DNA from: Bacteroidia bacterium
GTDB lineage: Bacteria; Bacteroidota; Bacteroidia; Bacteroidales; CAJPTX01
Length of the DNA: 7,800 bases
Assembly (NCBI GenBank): GCA_905373665.1
Contig: CAJPTV010000101.1
Location: forward strand, 1-7,800
Direction of reading: 5' to 3'
Shown here: positions 5,419 through 7,800 of the stretch, piece by piece
How positions within the stretch are numbered: position 1 is the first letter of the stretch
How the letters are laid out: the number at the start of each line of letters is the position of its first letter
Translations under genes and position numbers: made by a program
The notes under the pieces: generated by a model
Told to the model about the DNA's origin: nothing
Databases searched by the model: none
Seen by the model: the letters and a program-made list of their open reading frames with translations, nothing else

Positions 5419-5937
5419 ATGACACACTTTTGGAAATACCTACTGGTCTTCGTGGCGTGCATCCTTTCGCAGGTCTTTCTTTTAGACAATATTCAGCTCC
5501 TTGGGTTCGTGATGCCCTACGCCTACCCGCTGTTTATCTTAATCCTCCCCACGAACTTGTCGCGACCGTGGCTCTATATCTTTGGCTTTCTCTTGGGGCT
5601 GAGTATTGACCTTTTTGCTGCGACGCTTTGCCTCCATGCCGCGGCGACTACGCTTCTTGCCTTTTTGCGCGGTCCGGTGATAAACTTTGCTACGCCGCAA
5701 CAGCAGCTTCAAAAGACGCAACTCCCGATCCTGCGAACGATGGGGGGGGCTTGGACGCTGCGCTATACCACCGTGCTCATCCTCGCACACCACACCCTGC
5801 TCCACCTTTTGGCGCAAGCGCCTGTCTATGTTTCGCCGTGGCTTACGGCATTGCGCATCGGGGTGAATACCGTCCTTTCGGTGGTGGTGATTCTCCTGGT
5901 TGAGTTCTTTATCTATCCACCCAACACCAATCGCTAG
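5419..5937 (+). CDS. mreD: Rod shape-determining protein MreD
   Basis: Small polytopic inner-membrane partner of MreC that modulates activation of PBP2. The 172 residues contain five or six hydrophobic segments, at roughly 5-22, 27-46, 51-68, 69-84, 116-134 and 143-166. The conserved GLSIDLF motif, with its acidic residue in a membrane segment, lies at 60-66. Sequence conservation in this family is low, so the call depends on the motif, hydrophobic profile, length and position between mreC and the PBP2 gene. The ATG touches the mreC stop, and the PBP2 gene starts six bases after this stop. An uninterrupted G8 run at 5742-5749 (M108-G109-G110-A111) is a possible slippage site; the frame is intact in this sequence. 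Confidence 0.92.
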   Translation: MTHFWKYLLVFVACILSQVFLLDNIQLLGFVMPYAYPLFILILPTNLSRPWLYIFGFLLGLSIDLFAATLCLHAAATTLLAFLRGPVINFATPQQQLQKTQLPILRTMGGAWTLRYTTVLILAHHTLLHLLAQAPVYVSPWLTALRIGVNTVLSVVVILLVEFFIYPPNTNR

Positions 5938-5943
5938 GCTCGG

Positions 5944-7752
5944 ATGGCGCTGCAAGCGAACCGTAAATCGCTCATCCTTGCCATCTTTACGCTGGTCGGG
6001 GTCGTGCTCGTAGGGAAGCTCTTTTACATCCAGCTTATCGATAAGAGCTACCGCCTCTCTGCCGATAACAACGTCTTGCGACGAATCACCCTCTACCCCG
6101 CCCGCGGGATCATCTACGACCGCAAGGGCGAGCTCCTCGTTTATAACGAAGCGGCGTATGACCTGCTGGTGATCCCCTCTCAAATCAAGCCTTTTGACAC
6201 GGCAAAGCTTACCAGTCTGCTTCACATTTCGCGCGAGCAGCTTGCTGAGAGTCTCGCCCAAGCCAAACAATACTCTACCTACAAAGAGTCGATTATCCTC
6301 AAGCAGATTTCTGCCACAGACTATGGTTATTTGCAGGAGGCGCTCCACGAGTTCCCCGGCTTTTTCACCCAAGCACGTACTTTGCGCTATTACCCACACC
6401 CGACGGCAGCCCATCTCTTGGGCTATGTTGGGGAGGTAAACGAACGTATCATCTTCGAGCAGCCTTATTACAAATCGGGCGACTACATCGGGATTACGGG
6501 GCTGGAAAAAAGCTACGAGAAGGAGCTGCGGGGGAAGCGCGGTGTACAAACCCTCATGGTCGACGTACATAACCGTATCAAGGGCTCTTATGCGCACGGG
6601 GCGTATGATACGGCGGCCATCGCTGGGCGCGATCTCCACCTTTCGCTAGACCTTGCTTTGCAGCAGTATGGCGAACAGCTTATGCGGGGACGCATCGGGA
6701 GTATCGTAGCCTTAGACCCCAGCAATGGCGAGGTCTTGGCAATGGTGAGTAGCCCCTCCTACGACCCGAACCTGCTCGTGGGGCGTATCCGCTCAGAGAA
6801 CTTCAAAAACCTAGACACGAGTCGAGAGAAGCCGCTTTTTAATCGTGCTACGATGGCGCTCTCCCCCCCGGGGTCGACCTTCAAGATCGTCAATGCGCTC
6901 ATCGGGTTGAAAGAGCAGGTCGTTTTCCCGAAAACGGGCTATTCCTGCCACGGACGTTACCCCGTAGGGCGCGGCGTGGGGTGTCATAATCACCCCTATG
7001 CGGCAGATATCACCTCGGCGGTTCGCATGTCGTGTAATACCTATTTTTGCTACGTGTTTCGCAATCTAATAGACCTTCGGCGCTTCGATAGCATCGAAGG
7101 GGCTTTTCGCAATTGGGAGCGTGAGGTGCACTCTTTTGGTTTTGGGCAAAAGCTCGGCATTGACCTCCCCGGCGAATTGAACGGGATAGTCCCCTCCGTC
7201 CCCTTCTACAACCGTTATTTCCGCAAAGGGGGGTGGAACTCGCTGACGATCATCTCGCTCGCTATCGGTCAAGGGGAGCTTTCTACAACTCCGCTTCAGA
7301 TGGCGAACCTAGCCTCGGTGATTGCCAATCGGGGGCACTATTACCAGCCGCACCTTATGCGCTCAGTGGTCGGTAAAGAGACCTCACATTTTGAACCCCA
7401 ACGCTACGACCTAGATATCGAGCCCAGTTATTTCACCCCCGTGGTGGAGGGGATGTATCAGGCCGTGAATGCGGATTTTAGTACAGGACCGACGGGGTGG
7501 CGTGCGCGTGTGCCGGGGCTTGATATTTGCGGTAAGACGGGGACTGCGCAGAATCCGCATGGGGAGGATCACTCGGTATTCATCTCCTTTGCGCCGCGCG
7601 ATAATCCGAAGATTGCCGTTGCGGTCTATGTGGAAAATGCGGGCCCTGGGGGACGTTGGGCAGCCCCCATTGCAGGGTTGATGATAGAAAAATATCTCTC
7701 CGATTCGGTGCGCAATAAGGTGATGGAGGAGTATGTGCTCAATGGGCGCTAA
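5944..7752 (+). CDS. mrdA: Penicillin-binding protein 2 (elongation-specific transpeptidase)
   Basis: Class B penicillin-binding protein that crosslinks peptidoglycan during elongation, working with RodA and activated by MreC. It has 602 residues. A membrane anchor lies at about 10-29, followed by the pedestal domain with RGIIYDRKGELL (54-65), GYVGEV (160-165) and GITGLEKSYEKELRGKRG (183-200). The transpeptidase domain carries all three active-site motifs: S311-T-F-K314, S363-C-N365 and K531-T-G533. A Cys/His-rich stretch between the first two (C335, H337, C347, H348, H350, with C364 in the SxN motif) may bind zinc. The serine is preceded by a C7 run (6863-6869) coding for SPPG. Its TAA stop lies inside an inverted copy of the intergenic repeat. 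The mreD neighbour and the MrdA-type architecture favour PBP2 over the division enzyme FtsI. Confidence 0.96.
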   Translation: MALQANRKSLILAIFTLVGVVLVGKLFYIQLIDKSYRLSADNNVLRRITLYPARGIIYDRKGELLVYNEAAYDLLVIPSQIKPFDTAKLTSLLHISREQLAESLAQAKQYSTYKESIILKQISATDYGYLQEALHEFPGFFTQARTLRYYPHPTAAHLLGYVGEVNERIIFEQPYYKSGDYIGITGLEKSYEKELRGKRGVQTLMVDVHNRIKGSYAHGAYDTAAIAGRDLHLSLDLALQQYGEQLMRGRIGSIVALDPSNGEVLAMVSSPSYDPNLLVGRIRSENFKNLDTSREKPLFNRATMALSPPGSTFKIVNALIGLKEQVVFPKTGYSCHGRYPVGRGVGCHNHPYAADITSAVRMSCNTYFCYVFRNLIDLRRFDSIEGAFRNWEREVHSFGFGQKLGIDLPGELNGIVPSVPFYNRYFRKGGWNSLTIISLAIGQGELSTTPLQMANLASVIANRGHYYQPHLMRSVVGKETSHFEPQRYDLDIEPSYFTPVVEGMYQAVNADFSTGPTGWRARVPGLDICGKTGTAQNPHGEDHSVFISFAPRDNPKIAVAVYVENAGPGGRWAAPIAGLMIEKYLSDSVRNKVMEEYVLNGR

Positions 7753-7775
7753 GGGTGCGCCGCCCGGGATGGAGG
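7745..7775 (-). repeat. GCGCCCTTAG-type repeat, inverted copy 5, spanning the PBP2 stop codon
   Basis: Read on the minus strand this segment resembles copy 1 at about 25 of 31 positions, including CCCGGGCGG and CCCTTAG, and shares CCCTTAGCGCC with copies 2 and 4. On the plus strand GGCGC (7745-7749) pairs with GCGCC (7757-7761) around TAAGGGT, so the stop codon sits at the loop and the last two PBP2 codons (Gly-Arg) overlap the repeat. It may act on the mRNA between this gene and the next; no T-run is seen before the window ends. Confidence 0.6.
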
Positions 7776-7800
7776 AGAGGCAAGGGGAATGGGGTGGAGG
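7769..7800 (+). other. Purine-rich window end, possible start of the next gene (rodA expected)
   Basis: Two ATGs, at 7769 (reading MEERQGEWGG) and at 7789 (reading MGWR), remain open to the window edge in different frames. By comparison with related gene clusters rodA would be expected here, but four to ten residues cannot identify it. The segment is almost all purine on this strand, with G-runs at 7766-7768, 7784-7787 and 7791-7794. The first ATG lies inside the repeat copy, which makes the second or a later start more likely. Confidence 0.2.

Noticed and set aside
5539..6639. Long minus-strand open frame (366 codons) opposite mreD and the PBP2 gene
   Set aside because: It lies antisense to two well-identified genes. 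Its translation is rich in Arg, Asp and Val without recognisable domains, and such long antisense frames are common opposite GC-rich coding sequence.

Overview
The window reads as a chromosomal segment from a moderately GC-rich member of the Bacteroidales, most likely Porphyromonas or a close relative. The evidence is the gene order purH-mreB-mreC-mreD-penicillin-binding protein 2, which I recall as the Bacteroidales arrangement with rodA next. The proteins fit, Shine-Dalgarno sequences are largely absent, and the candidate promoter elements follow the Bacteroidota TTTG / TAnnTTTG pattern. This assignment rests on recall of gene order and motifs, not on a search.

Layout. Positions 1-184 hold a short palindrome-rich stretch, an inverted repeat and a likely -7 promoter element. 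trkA (185-1528) follows, coding for the NAD-binding regulatory subunit of a K+ uptake system. A gap with no convincing gene (1529-2013) is packed with short hairpins and repeated GC-rich elements. From 2014 to 7752 five genes lie head to tail on the + strand with gaps of 0-20 bases: purH, mreB, mreC, mreD and the class B penicillin-binding protein gene (mrdA/pbpA). They are probably one transcription unit starting just upstream of purH. The last 48 bases carry an inverted copy of the intergenic repeat and possibly the start of the next gene, expected to be rodA.

How the genes work together. MreB forms the actin-like filaments that organise the elongasome. MreC and MreD are its membrane partners, and PBP2 is the transpeptidase that crosslinks the new wall. 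PurH performs the last two steps of IMP synthesis and has no direct link to wall growth, but it appears to share the transcript.

The genes themselves are ordinary and intact. The most unusual part is the non-coding DNA. A repeat with core GCGCCCTTAG occurs four times in the trkA-purH gap and once inverted across the stop codon of the PBP2 gene. A second hairpin repeat occurs before trkA and in the gap, with a compensatory base-pair change between its copies. Long homopolymer tracts (C8, G8, C7) lie inside three of the four cell-shape genes. No mobile element, CRISPR array, tRNA or rRNA was seen, and I did not find a convincing new multi-gene system.
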